Shown here: piece by piece, positions 8,126 through 16,296 of the stretch
How the letters are laid out: each line of letters begins with the position of its first letter
Position numbering within the stretch: position 1 is the first letter of the stretch
Assembly: GCA_964555935.1 (NCBI GenBank)
Contig: CAZKUN010000067.1
Span: forward strand, 1 to 38,418
From: CAZKUN01 sp964555935
GTDB taxonomy: Bacteria; Armatimonadota; Zipacnadia; Zipacnadales; VGFC01
Direction: 5' to 3'
Length of the DNA stretch: 38,418 nt
Notes under the pieces: model-generated
Told to the model about the DNA's origin: nothing
The model's database searches: none
Seen by the model: the letters and a program-made list of their open reading frames with translations, nothing else
Position numbers and translations under genes: made by a program

Positions 8126-9232
8126 GTGGGGCTGGTGGCGGGAACGCAATGCGGGAGGGAGACGTCCAGCGAGTTACATATGAGAACCAAGGCTACAGAG
8201 GACAGACCAGAGCGATTCAGCCAGCGGAATGTGGGCTTCAATCGCCAGCATTCGGATGAGAAGCATCCCGCGCGCAACAAGAAGACGCGCTCGCCGAATG
8301 ATGAGACCGGGCGCCCGAGGCCATATCACGCGCCGGAGGACTTCGCGCTGCAGGCGGGCGCGTGGGCGGTGGCGCGGCGCGCGCAGGGGATGGGGGAGAT
8401 CTGGGAGCCGAAGGAGGGCGTCGAGCCAGATTGCTCGGAGCCCGAGCACCTGACGGCGAGGGTCAAGGAGGCGGCGCGGCTGTATGGCGCAACGATGGTC
8501 GGCGTGGCGAGGGTGGACCCCAGGTGGATCTACGAATCGACCGGCGATGCGGAGCCGATTGAGCTGCCGGAGGGCGTCGACACGACGGTCGTGATCGGCG
8601 TTCCGATGGACTATGAACTGATGCGCTCGGCGCCGTCGGCCGTGGCGGCGGCCTCGACGGGCAACGGCTACTCGCGGATGGCGTTTGCCACGACTTGCAC
8701 GGCGCAGTTCTTCACGGAACTGGGATTTCGGGCCATGCCATGCGGGAACGATACGGGGCTCAGCATCCCGCTGGCCGTCGATGCGGGCTTGGGTGAATGC
8801 GGGCGGAACGGCCTGTTGATCACGCGGGAACTCGGCCCGAGGGTGCGGCTCTGCAAGGTCTTCACCGACGCACCGCTGGTGGCGGACACGCCGGCGGAGC
8901 TTGGGGTGCGGAGCTTCTGCGGGGACTGCCTGAAATGCTGCGATGAGTGCCCAGCGAACGCGATCACGCGTGGCGAGCAGACGACCGAGGGCCCGACGCC
9001 CTCGAACCACCCGGGCATCAAGCGTTGGTTCGTGGATCCGGACAAGTGCCTGTCATTCTGGCGCGTGAGTTGCTCGAGTTGCATCCGAAGCTGCCCGTTC
9101 AATAAGCCAGAGGGGCGCATCCACGAATGGGCGCGGGCGCTGGTGGAGCGGCGGTCGCCGGCGATCAACCGGTTTCTCCTGCGTCTCGATGACGCGCTTG
9201 GGTATGGGAAGCGGCTGGGTGGGAAGTACTGA
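8126..9232 (+). CDS. Reductive-dehalogenase-like iron-sulfur protein without Tat signal
   Basis: The protein aligns in motif order with RdhA reductive dehalogenases, which use cobalamin and two [4Fe-4S] clusters to remove halide, and more distantly with epoxyqueuosine reductase QueG. Visible marks: RPERFSQRNVGFNR near the N-terminus (the RdhA RFDQKN-xxF opening), AARLYGATMVGVARVDPRWIY, the cobalamin-fold block AVDAGLGECGRNGLLITRELGPRVR, and two ferredoxin motifs, FCGDCLKCCDECPANAI (first Cys at residue 265) and CSSCIRSCPFNKP (from residue 316). At 368 residues it is shorter than respiratory RdhA and lacks a twin-arginine signal, so it is probably cytoplasmic; no RdhB anchor gene adjoins it. 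GTG 8126 has AGGAGG four bases upstream; ATG 8180 is an alternative start. The substrate is unknown and need not be halogenated. Confidence 0.78.
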   Translation: MGLVAGTQCGRETSSELHMRTKATEDRPERFSQRNVGFNRQHSDEKHPARNKKTRSPNDETGRPRPYHAPEDFALQAGAWAVARRAQGMGEIWEPKEGVEPDCSEPEHLTARVKEAARLYGATMVGVARVDPRWIYESTGDAEPIELPEGVDTTVVIGVPMDYELMRSAPSAVAAASTGNGYSRMAFATTCTAQFFTELGFRAMPCGNDTGLSIPLAVDAGLGECGRNGLLITRELGPRVRLCKVFTDAPLVADTPAELGVRSFCGDCLKCCDECPANAITRGEQTTEGPTPSNHPGIKRWFVDPDKCLSFWRVSCSSCIRSCPFNKPEGRIHEWARALVERRSPAINRFLLRLDDALGYGKRLGGKY

Positions 9233-9239
9233 GACGGCA

Positions 9240-9259
9240 GGGCGTGATGAATCACGCCC
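9240..9259. repeat. REP-like palindrome
   Basis: GGGCGTGAT and ATCACGCCC form a 9-bp inverted repeat around a 2-nt centre, followed by CCTAC. It fills the 42-bp gap between the reductive-dehalogenase-like and beta-helix genes and is independent of both reading frames. The form is typical of dispersed palindromic intergenic elements; one copy cannot prove repetition within the genome. Confidence 0.5.
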
Positions 9260-9274
9260 CTACGAGGTGACCAC

Positions 9275-11416
9275 ATGTTGGTACTTGTTGTGTGCGCGAT
9301 CGTGTTGGCTCCGGCGTTTGCGACGACGTATCACGTCTCGCCTGATGGCGATGACGCGGCGCCAGGGACCAGGAATGCTCCCTGGCGGACGCTCGCCAAG
9401 GCGAATGAGACGCTGCGGGCGGGCGACACGGTGGTTCTGTTGCCCGGCGAGCACGCGGGGGTGATTGAGCCGGCGAACTCGGGCGAGGACGGCTCGCCGG
9501 TTGCCTATCGGGGTGAGGCGGGCGCCGTGCTGACGGGTGGGGAATCGTCAGACGGCGTTTGGACGTGCGTTCGGTTGAAGGAGCGCGAGCATATCGTGGT
9601 GGAGGGATTCACGCTTCTGCCGGTGCGCGGCGGCTGGATGGCGCTCGATTCGGCGAGCTATTGCGTCATCCGGAAGTGCCACATGGAAGCGGCGCGAGGG
9701 ACATACAACCCCATCATCTGCAACGACTGCCACTACAACCGGTATGAGGATCTCAAGTGCTGGCGGTCGCTCAACACGGGCGAGTACGGGCACTTGATGG
9801 GGGACATGTGGAACAACAACGCCTGCACGCATAACGTGTTCGAGCGAGTGCATATCAGCCGCGCCGGGCATCGGCCGTTCGGCATCTGGTTCGACTCGGA
9901 CCACAACGTCATCCGGAGCTGCACCTTCGACTGTCGGTGGGGACGGAATTTCGAGTTCTTCTCGGCGCCGAGGCTCCTGGTCGAGGGCTGCGTGATCACC
10001 AACGGATTCGACGGATCGGGCTCGGCCGACGGTCGCGCGAAGCTGTTCATCATCGACTCCATCTTCCGACGCAACGCGATCTATCGCAACTACTACGGGC
10101 CGATAGTCATCAACTCGTACCAGTGGCAGGAACTCGAGCCGTTCGGCATGATGCGCTCGAGGGTGTACCACAACACCTTCACCCGCAACCACGAGTACGG
10201 CTACGAGATGGTGGACAAGGGCGCTGAGCCCGACCCGCACTACGTCGACGGGAACGTGTTTCAGAACAACATCTTCGCGGGCAACGATCCGGGCGGCGAT
10301 GGGCTGGCGCTGAAGATCAACGCGAATATAGGCAAGGGCAACGTGTTCAAGCACAACGTCATGTACGGCGCGGCGCCCGGCGCGATCACGGTGCGCGAGG
10401 TGTCCGGCGAAGACATGACGACGGCTCAGGCGAATGAGCAGAGGCCGGAGCAGTTCATCGACAACATCGACGCCGACCCTCTCTTTGCAGACCCCGACTC
10501 CGATGATTATCGCCTGCAGCCTGGCAGCCCGTGCATCGACGCCGGTCAGTCGCTTGCGACGGTTCGCGAGGATGGCTCGGGCAATGAGATACCGGTCTCG
10601 GACGCGCGCCCGTTCTACGACGGCTTCGGGATTCCCGGCGAGGTGGGGGACACGGTCCTCGTTGGCCGGAGCAAGCAGCGGGTCGTTGTCGTCGAGGCCG
10701 ACATCGATGCGAACGTGCTGACGGTCAACCGCGAGATCTCGTGGAAGGCGGGCGACGGCGTCACGCTGCCATACGCGGGGAGCGCGCCGGATCTAGGGGC
10801 GTGGGAGCAGAGGCTGACACATCTCGCGCCCGTAATCGAAGATGGCTTGCGCCTCGAGACGATGGAGACGGCGACGAAGCCGGTGGTCGCTACGGACTTT
10901 GAGCCAGAGAATCTCGAGGACTGGTTCTACTACTGGAACTTCAGTCGTCAGCGGAATACCACAGCGCGACTGGATAACACGACGGCTGCATCGGGCAAGC
11001 ACTCGATGCGCGTCTACGCGACGGGGGACGAGGCGAACTTGAGCTGCGATGTCCGCCCGCGTTGGTGGGACATCGACCGCTTCCCGATCGTGAAGTTTGC
11101 CTATCGCATCCCGGAGGGGACGCCGGTAGGCGTGTGGCTGTATCCGTTTGGGAGCTACGGCAGAGGGCGCGGGATCGTATGTGCGGGAGGCACGGCAACA
11201 CGCGAGGTTAGCGGCAACCACGATCTGGGCGCGGTCGATCTGATCGATGACGGACAGTGGCACGAGGTGACGCTCGATGCGCGCGGCATCCGCGACATCT
11301 TCCCGGAGGTGAAGCTGCTGCAGATGCTGCGATTCCATACGAATCGGAATGCCACCGAGGGGCAGGAGTTCTGGTTCGACAACTTCAGGATTGTGCCAGA
11401 GGCCTGGGAGGCATAG
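9275..11416 (+). CDS. Secreted right-handed beta-helix protein
   Basis: The 713-residue product begins with a signal peptide (MLVLVVCAIVLAPAFA-T) and then TYHVSPDGDDAAPGTRNAPWRTLAKANETLRAGDTVVLLPG, in pieces the standard opening of DUF1565/pectate-lyase-like beta-helix proteins (HVSPDGDD, GDTVVLLPGEH). Residues about 80-400 hold beta-helix coils with many Asn and aromatic turns (HNVIRSCTFDCRWG, NNIFAGND, GNVFKHNVMYG), ending in DADPLFADPDSDDYRLQPGSPCIDAG, the usual closing block. Residues about 530-713 form a separate beta-sandwich domain (DFEPENLEDWFYYWNF, WFDNFRIVPE) like carbohydrate-binding modules. An extracellular polysaccharide-binding or lyase role is likely; the substrate cannot be read. 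GAGGTG lies five bases before the ATG. Its 3' end overlaps the convergent membrane-protein gene by 32 bp. Confidence 0.85.
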   Translation: MLVLVVCAIVLAPAFATTYHVSPDGDDAAPGTRNAPWRTLAKANETLRAGDTVVLLPGEHAGVIEPANSGEDGSPVAYRGEAGAVLTGGESSDGVWTCVRLKEREHIVVEGFTLLPVRGGWMALDSASYCVIRKCHMEAARGTYNPIICNDCHYNRYEDLKCWRSLNTGEYGHLMGDMWNNNACTHNVFERVHISRAGHRPFGIWFDSDHNVIRSCTFDCRWGRNFEFFSAPRLLVEGCVITNGFDGSGSADGRAKLFIIDSIFRRNAIYRNYYGPIVINSYQWQELEPFGMMRSRVYHNTFTRNHEYGYEMVDKGAEPDPHYVDGNVFQNNIFAGNDPGGDGLALKINANIGKGNVFKHNVMYGAAPGAITVREVSGEDMTTAQANEQRPEQFIDNIDADPLFADPDSDDYRLQPGSPCIDAGQSLATVREDGSGNEIPVSDARPFYDGFGIPGEVGDTVLVGRSKQRVVVVEADIDANVLTVNREISWKAGDGVTLPYAGSAPDLGAWEQRLTHLAPVIEDGLRLETMETATKPVVATDFEPENLEDWFYYWNFSRQRNTTARLDNTTAASGKHSMRVYATGDEANLSCDVRPRWWDIDRFPIVKFAYRIPEGTPVGVWLYPFGSYGRGRGIVCAGGTATREVSGNHDLGAVDLIDDGQWHEVTLDARGIRDIFPEVKLLQMLRFHTNRNATEGQEFWFDNFRIVPEAWEA

Positions 11417-12050
11417 GCACGCCCAGGTTGGTCTTGTCACCGGGCCAGAGCCGGCGCGCGATGAGGCCCAGACCCACGCCGGCCGGTGTGGCGAGGACGA
11501 TAAGCGTCGCCGCGATTGGGTCGCCTGCAAAGAGGCATGTCGTGGCCAGAACGCCCATGGTGACGGAGCCGAGCGCGTGCCCGGCCCGCCCCAGCCAGAA
11601 GCTCAGCCATGCCACGAGAGCCAGTCCTCCGATCCAGACGGTCTTGGGCGCGATCCACTCGACGTGCCCGATCCCCGGAGCGGAGGGCGAGTCAGTCACG
11701 GCGATGAGCATCATCGCCCAGACCCAGCCGACGACCATCCACGCGCTCCAGGCCGCCGCGATTCCGATTCCCCCGCCGATGCCCGAGACGACCCGCGCCC
11801 AAGTCGGCGCCGCGAGGCCGACGCCGAAGCGTCGGAGCTTCACGTGCAGCAGGCTTCCCCGCAGCGTCTCCATCATGTGCCACGTGGCCCACGCGCCAAC
11901 GAACGGCACGAGCCCCCACGTGGTGAAATGCGCAAACCCCAGGGCCGTCGGGGGGGTAGGTGGAGCGGATGGGCCGCTGCTGAACGATGCGAGCGCGGAG
12001 GACGCGGCGGCACCGATGAGGATGACGCACGTCGCGGCGCGCTTGAGCAC
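11385..12050 (-). CDS. Polytopic membrane protein, paralogue of upstream neighbour
   Basis: The start is GTG 12050, which shares its G with the TAG stop of the upstream gene, so translation is probably coupled; the longer upstream frame is only a shadow. The 221-residue protein (LKRAATCVILIGAAASSALA) opens with a hydrophobic segment and has about five or six further membrane helices (GGGIGIAAAWSAWMVVGWVW, TVWIGGLALVAWLSFWLG, AATLIVLATPAGVGLGLIA). The segment TVWIGGLALVAWLSFWLG and the preceding tryptophan-rich stretch match the C-terminal half of the upstream protein (TVWIGLAGATALGVCWLG), so the two arose by duplication of a membrane module. No catalytic motif or known family was recognised. 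The gene convergently overlaps the end of the beta-helix gene. Confidence 0.65.
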   Translation of the reverse strand: MLKRAATCVILIGAAASSALASFSSGPSAPPTPPTALGFAHFTTWGLVPFVGAWATWHMMETLRGSLLHVKLRRFGVGLAAPTWARVVSGIGGGIGIAAAWSAWMVVGWVWAMMLIAVTDSPSAPGIGHVEWIAPKTVWIGGLALVAWLSFWLGRAGHALGSVTMGVLATTCLFAGDPIAATLIVLATPAGVGLGLIARRLWPGDKTNLGVPMPPRPLAQS

Positions 12051-13081
12051 TAGTCCACCTCCCACTTTTTCCGCAGGGCATCCGCGAGCCGCATTCCGAG
12101 GGGGATAGCTAGGACGCATAGGACTGAGGCGACGCGGTCGCCCAGGGGAACGCCCGCGCTCTCCGCGCCGACGGAGACCCACCAACTGTATGCCGGAGCC
12201 AGCGCCATCGCGACGCCCACGCCCCACGCCCATTTGCCGAGCCAGCACACCCCCAGCGCCGTGGCTCCGGCGAGTCCGATCCAGACCGTGCGGTATGAGA
12301 ACCAGACCATCTCGTCCGGCGCGACGCCCAATGGTTCGGTCAGTCGGAACCAGGTCTCCACGATCCAGAGCCAGGCGAGCAGGCCGATGGCCGCGCTCCA
12401 CACGCCAAAGACCGCTCGCCCTAGCGCGGAACGGGCCGACCATTCTGTTGCCACGATGAGCGCTTTCGGCCGCCGCCGGACGAGCGCGCGCGCTCCCGCG
12501 AACATGGCGACGCCTATCGCGCCGATCCATGCGATGAACAGCGCCGCGTGGCCGATCTTGAGCGGCACTCGTGGACGGGCCGCCCAGCCGTAGCGCAGGT
12601 CCTGGATCCACGCCTGGCCGTCGAGGCCCATGTGGCGCCAGACGCTACGCTGCCCGGCGATGGCGGATGGATCGCTGGGGTCGGCGCGCTCGGCGATCCG
12701 CCACCAATTCAACGCGATGTCCAACTCGCCAATCTCCTCGTTCAACCTCGCCATGGCGGTGCAAGCCTGAGCGCGTTCGGCGCCTGCCGGCGCGCGTTTG
12801 GCCGCATAGACGCCTTGCGTTAGCGCCTTCAGCGTCAGCGTGCGGTAGTCGCGCGCCACCGTCGGGCCCACATCCTCCATGGCCGTCGAGTCATCGATCA
12901 CCCCATCGAGGCGCGCCTGTCGGCGGGCGTCGTCCCAGTAGGCCTCAGACAGCGCGCGATAGGCCCGCCAATCATCCGGGTGGCGCGCGACCGCTGCCTC
13001 GGCGTGGAGAACCATCTCGCTCTGCGCGTCGGCGAGTGGGGTGAGGAGCGTTAGTAGTAGCGTGACTCCAAACATGATCAC
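12050..13081 (-). CDS. TPR-like and polytopic membrane protein
   Basis: The 343-residue protein begins with a cleavable signal (LLLTLLTPLADAQS). Residues about 20-160 are helical repeats of TPR type (EAAVARHPDDWRAYRALSEAYWDDA, IALNWWRIAERADPSDPSAIAG), placing a protein-interaction module outside the cytoplasm. Four to five membrane segments follow (IGHAALFIAWIGAIGVAMFAG, AAIGLLAWLWIVETWF, TVWIGLAGATALGVCWLG, VASVLCVLAIPLGM), and the chain ends in a basic tail. GTG 13081 is the longest start; ATG 13075, two codons on, is equally possible and no ribosome site decides it. It is divergent from the GH42-like gene and translationally coupled to its paralogue. Function unknown. Confidence 0.7.
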   Translation of the reverse strand: MIMFGVTLLLTLLTPLADAQSEMVLHAEAAVARHPDDWRAYRALSEAYWDDARRQARLDGVIDDSTAMEDVGPTVARDYRTLTLKALTQGVYAAKRAPAGAERAQACTAMARLNEEIGELDIALNWWRIAERADPSDPSAIAGQRSVWRHMGLDGQAWIQDLRYGWAARPRVPLKIGHAALFIAWIGAIGVAMFAGARALVRRRPKALIVATEWSARSALGRAVFGVWSAAIGLLAWLWIVETWFRLTEPLGVAPDEMVWFSYRTVWIGLAGATALGVCWLGKWAWGVGVAMALAPAYSWWVSVGAESAGVPLGDRVASVLCVLAIPLGMRLADALRKKWEVD

Positions 13082-13179
13082 TATGAGTGACGCGCTGGAT
13101 CACTCGCAGGATGCGGAAGGCGAGCAGTTTCCGGGCCGCGAACACCATTGGCAGCTCACATGATGAAGGGACACGTGTC

Positions 13180-16100
13180 ATGAATTGTCTGGCTCTGCTG
13201 CTCTGCGCGTTGCCGATCTCAGCTCAGGAGACGCAGACGGAGGTGCTGTTTCCTGGCCGCCCGAGCGAGATGCTCGACTTGGCTCGCGACGGTGGTCGCC
13301 TGCAGCGCGAGTTCTCGGCCTGGGCGCTCGAGGAGACCGATGATGACCAGCGTGGCGAGGTGACGCGTTGGGCGTTCACCCCGAGGGCCGAGACGAGCTT
13401 CAACGATCTGTTCTTCCGCCCCGAGCGCGTGAGGCCGTTTGACACGTTGGTCTTGCGGGTCCGCAACGTGGGAGCGGCATTCACTCTGACGGTGAAGATC
13501 GTCGACGCGCATGGCGCCGAATACACGCCGAAGGGCGTTGAGGTATCCGCCGGCGGCGAGTGGCAGACGGTTCGCCTTCCGATGGCGGACTTCGGCGTGG
13601 CGAGTTGGTCGAGGGATTCTGACGGCGCTCTCGATTGGCCGATGCGGGCGATGGCGATCATCGCGTTTGGCATCGAAGCGGGCGTTGCGTGCGAGCTGCT
13701 CATCGGCGAGATCGCGGTGGAGCGCCCGCAACCCGCGCGAGTGACGGTGCAGTCGGCCTTCGTGCCGGAGACATGCGACGCGGGAGATCGGCTGCGCGTG
13801 AGCGCGGTGTTGGTGTCAGAGGGGCCGTCTGCTCAGGAGGACGAGATAACGCTGCGGCTGTTGAGGGACGGGGCGACCGTCTCGTCGCGAATCGTAAGGC
13901 CGCCCAAACCCACCACGGAGTGGGTGGCCGGCGGCACGATTGAGGTCTCGGGATCGCTGAAGGTGCCGACTTTCGCATGGGGCGGCTCTTACGACGTCCA
14001 CTTGAGCGTTGGCTGGTTGGATCTTGGTGATGAAGACCGCAACGACGGGGTGATTGGAACCGTGAACGTCAAAGGACGGGAGGCGAAACCAGTGAAGTCC
14101 GAAGTGCGCAACTACCGAGGCGCGCCCACGTTGTTCATCAACGGCGAACCGAACGCGGCGATGGTCTACATGACGTACCAACCGAACTCGAAGTACTACG
14201 GCCAGTTCGGGCGACAGGGCGTGCATCTCTACTCCTTCCCGTCGACCTGCAGCCGGCATACGTGGCAAGGCTTCGCGCGACAGGCGTGGCTGGGACCTGG
14301 CGACAACTTCGACTTCTCCCAGCTCGACGAGCAAGTCCTCAAGATTCTCGACGCCGACCCGAACGCGTACCTCTTCCCGCGGGTGTACGTAAACTCGCCG
14401 GACTGGTGGGACGAATTGCATCCGGATCAGCTCGTGCTGTACGACGACGGGGGCGAGGAGCCGAAGCTGTTTCACGAGACGGGCAACAAGCCGTGCCCGT
14501 CGTGGGCGTCGGATATCTGGCGGGAAGACACGGCCTACGCGCTCAGGAAGTACATCGAGCACGTGCGGAGGAGCCCGTACGCCGACCGAGTGGTGGGGTA
14601 CCACGTGGCTAGCGGGACGACTGAGGAGTGGATGTACTGGGGCGCCAATGAGGATAAGTACTGCGACTACTCCAAGCCGACGTTGGAGGCGTTCAGGCGG
14701 TGGCTCCGGCGCGAGCACAAGACCGACGAAGGGCTCGCCCAGGCGTGGGGCAACGCCGACGTGACGCTTGAGACGGCGGAGATCCCGCGCTTTGCCAAGC
14801 GGTCGAGCACGGAGCATGGCGTCTTCCGCGACCCGACGTCGGCGCGCGACGTGATCGACTTCCAGATCTTCCTGTCAGACCTCACCGCGGAGACGATCAA
14901 CTACTTCGCCCGGACGGTGAAGGACGCGACGGGGGGCGACTCGCTGTTTGGGACGTTCTACGGCTACGTGCTGCAGCTCTTCTATCAGCGCCAGCAGAAC
15001 GCCGGACACCTCTCGCCGCGCGCGGTTTGGAAGAGCCCGGACGTCGACTTTCTCACCAGCCCGACGAGTTACACCTTCCGGGGTTTGGATGATGGCTACA
15101 GCCACTTCATGTCGCTGACGGACGGAATGAAGCTGCATGGGAAGATGTGGTTTGACGAGAACGACATCCGCACGTGGCTGACCGGCGGCGAGACAGGGGC
15201 GTGGGGCAAGACAGACAGCTACGAGGACACGCTGAAGATGGAGGAGCGCGAGTTTGCGAACGTGATCTGCAACGCGTGCGGCCAGTGGTGGTTCGACATG
15301 GGCGGCGGGTGGTACGACGACGAGCGGATCCTCGAGGACATCGGCCGGATGAGGAAGGCGGCCGAGTCGACGGTCACGCTCAATCGCTCAAACGTCGACG
15401 AGATCGCGTTCATCGTCGATCCGCACAGCCTCGCGTACCTGCAATCAGCCACCGGCGTTCCAATGGACTTCATGGCCCACCAGTTGCCCGAACTCGGTCG
15501 CTGTGGGGCTCCGTTCGGCTACTACACGCTGGACGATCTGCCTGATATCGGGCCGCGGAAACTGTACATCATGGCGTGCGTCTGGGCGCCGACCGAGGCG
15601 CAGCGCAAGCTGATCGACCGGCACTGCAAGCGAGACGGGCAGACGATCATCTGGCTGTACGCGGCGGGGCTGGTCCGCGACGGGAAGCTGGACGAATCGG
15701 CGATGGAGGAGCTGACGGGCATGAAGCTGCGCTACTCCGAGGAGCCCGCGAAGCTCATGGTGACGCTTGAGGGGATGGACGTGCTGATGGATGGCATTCC
15801 GGACGGGACCATCTACGGGCGGGATCGCGTGGAGTCGCCGGTGATATTCGCGGCTGACGAGCAGGTCTACACGCTGGGATCGATGGCGGACGGGAAGGCC
15901 GGGTTCTCAGTGCGGAGGTTCGACGACTGGACCTCGATCTTCTCGGCGGCGCCGATGGTGCCGGCTGAGCTGATCCGAAACATCGCCCGAGAGGCTGGCG
16001 CGCACATCTACGTCGATAGCAATGACGCGATCTACGCTAACCGCAGCCTGCTGTCGCTCGTAGTGAATGAACCGGGGCTACGCACGATCCGGTTGCCGAG

Positions 16101-16296
16101 GCAAGCCGTCGTTACCGATCTACTCACCGGCGAGACGGTGGCGACGAACGCGAGTCAGTTCACGGTCGACANNNNNNNNNNTGCCGAAGAATGGGACGAA
16201 GATCTGGAGGGTGAGGTAGGGGCGGACGCGAGCAGCGACAGTCGACGGGCTGGAAGCCCGTCGCTACGGGGCGGCGTGAGTAAGAGCGGCTACTGA
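13180..16296 (+). CDS. Secreted GH42-like glycoside hydrolase, interrupted by an assembly gap
   Basis: ATG 13180 gives a compact signal peptide (MNCLALLLCALPISAQE); the 31 residues before it in the longer frame are not needed. Residues about 20-190 are a beta-sandwich domain, then a second Ig-like domain to about 320. From residue 330 comes a TIM barrel of GH42/GH-A type: VVGYHVASGTTEEWMYWG carries the candidate acid (Glu after TT), DYSKPTLEAFRRWLRREH and LAQAWGNADVTLE form the usual GH42 helix, and KMWFDENDIRTWLT holds the candidate nucleophile Glu. A Rossmann-like trimerisation-type domain follows (LYIMACVWAPTEAQRKLIDRHC). Likely role: hydrolysis of beta-galactosides or related glycans outside the cell. 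The last coding residues before the 10-N gap are QFTVD; the 37 residues after it look non-coding and contain a REP-like palindrome, so the true end probably lies in the gap. Confidence 0.8.
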   Translation: MNCLALLLCALPISAQETQTEVLFPGRPSEMLDLARDGGRLQREFSAWALEETDDDQRGEVTRWAFTPRAETSFNDLFFRPERVRPFDTLVLRVRNVGAAFTLTVKIVDAHGAEYTPKGVEVSAGGEWQTVRLPMADFGVASWSRDSDGALDWPMRAMAIIAFGIEAGVACELLIGEIAVERPQPARVTVQSAFVPETCDAGDRLRVSAVLVSEGPSAQEDEITLRLLRDGATVSSRIVRPPKPTTEWVAGGTIEVSGSLKVPTFAWGGSYDVHLSVGWLDLGDEDRNDGVIGTVNVKGREAKPVKSEVRNYRGAPTLFINGEPNAAMVYMTYQPNSKYYGQFGRQGVHLYSFPSTCSRHTWQGFARQAWLGPGDNFDFSQLDEQVLKILDADPNAYLFPRVYVNSPDWWDELHPDQLVLYDDGGEEPKLFHETGNKPCPSWASDIWREDTAYALRKYIEHVRRSPYADRVVGYHVASGTTEEWMYWGANEDKYCDYSKPTLEAFRRWLRREHKTDEGLAQAWGNADVTLETAEIPRFAKRSSTEHGVFRDPTSARDVIDFQIFLSDLTAETINYFARTVKDATGGDSLFGTFYGYVLQLFYQRQQNAGHLSPRAVWKSPDVDFLTSPTSYTFRGLDDGYSHFMSLTDGMKLHGKMWFDENDIRTWLTGGETGAWGKTDSYEDTLKMEEREFANVICNACGQWWFDMGGGWYDDERILEDIGRMRKAAESTVTLNRSNVDEIAFIVDPHSLAYLQSATGVPMDFMAHQLPELGRCGAPFGYYTLDDLPDIGPRKLYIMACVWAPTEAQRKLIDRHCKRDGQTIIWLYAAGLVRDGKLDESAMEELTGMKLRYSEEPAKLMVTLEGMDVLMDGIPDGTIYGRDRVESPVIFAADEQVYTLGSMADGKAGFSVRRFDDWTSIFSAAPMVPAELIRNIAREAGAHIYVDSNDAIYANRSLLSLVVNEPGLRTIRLPRQAVVTDLLTGETVATNASQFTVDXXXXAEEWDEDLEGEVGADASSDSRRAGSPSLRGGVSKSGY
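16172..16181. other. Assembly gap of ten Ns
   Basis: Ten undetermined bases interrupt the end of the GH42-like gene. Ten is a conventional placeholder, so the true missing length is unknown and the continuity of the reading frame on both sides is unproven. Confidence 0.99.
16243..16263. repeat. REP-like palindrome
   Basis: CGACGGGCT, GGA, AGCCCGTCG form a 9-bp stem with a 3-nt loop, followed by CTACGGGGC. It lies just before the apparent end of the GH42-like frame and after the assembly gap. Its shape (GC stem, GGA loop, CTAC after the right arm) resembles the elements at 9240-9259 and 17946-17965. Confidence 0.5.

Noticed and set aside
12051..12611. N-terminal part of a 408-residue minus frame
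   Set aside because: It is a shadow of the TPR-like membrane gene; only the part from GTG 12050 has coding character.
13087..13179. Upstream extension of the GH42-like gene
   Set aside because: A clean signal peptide begins at ATG 13180; the extension is basic and would displace it.
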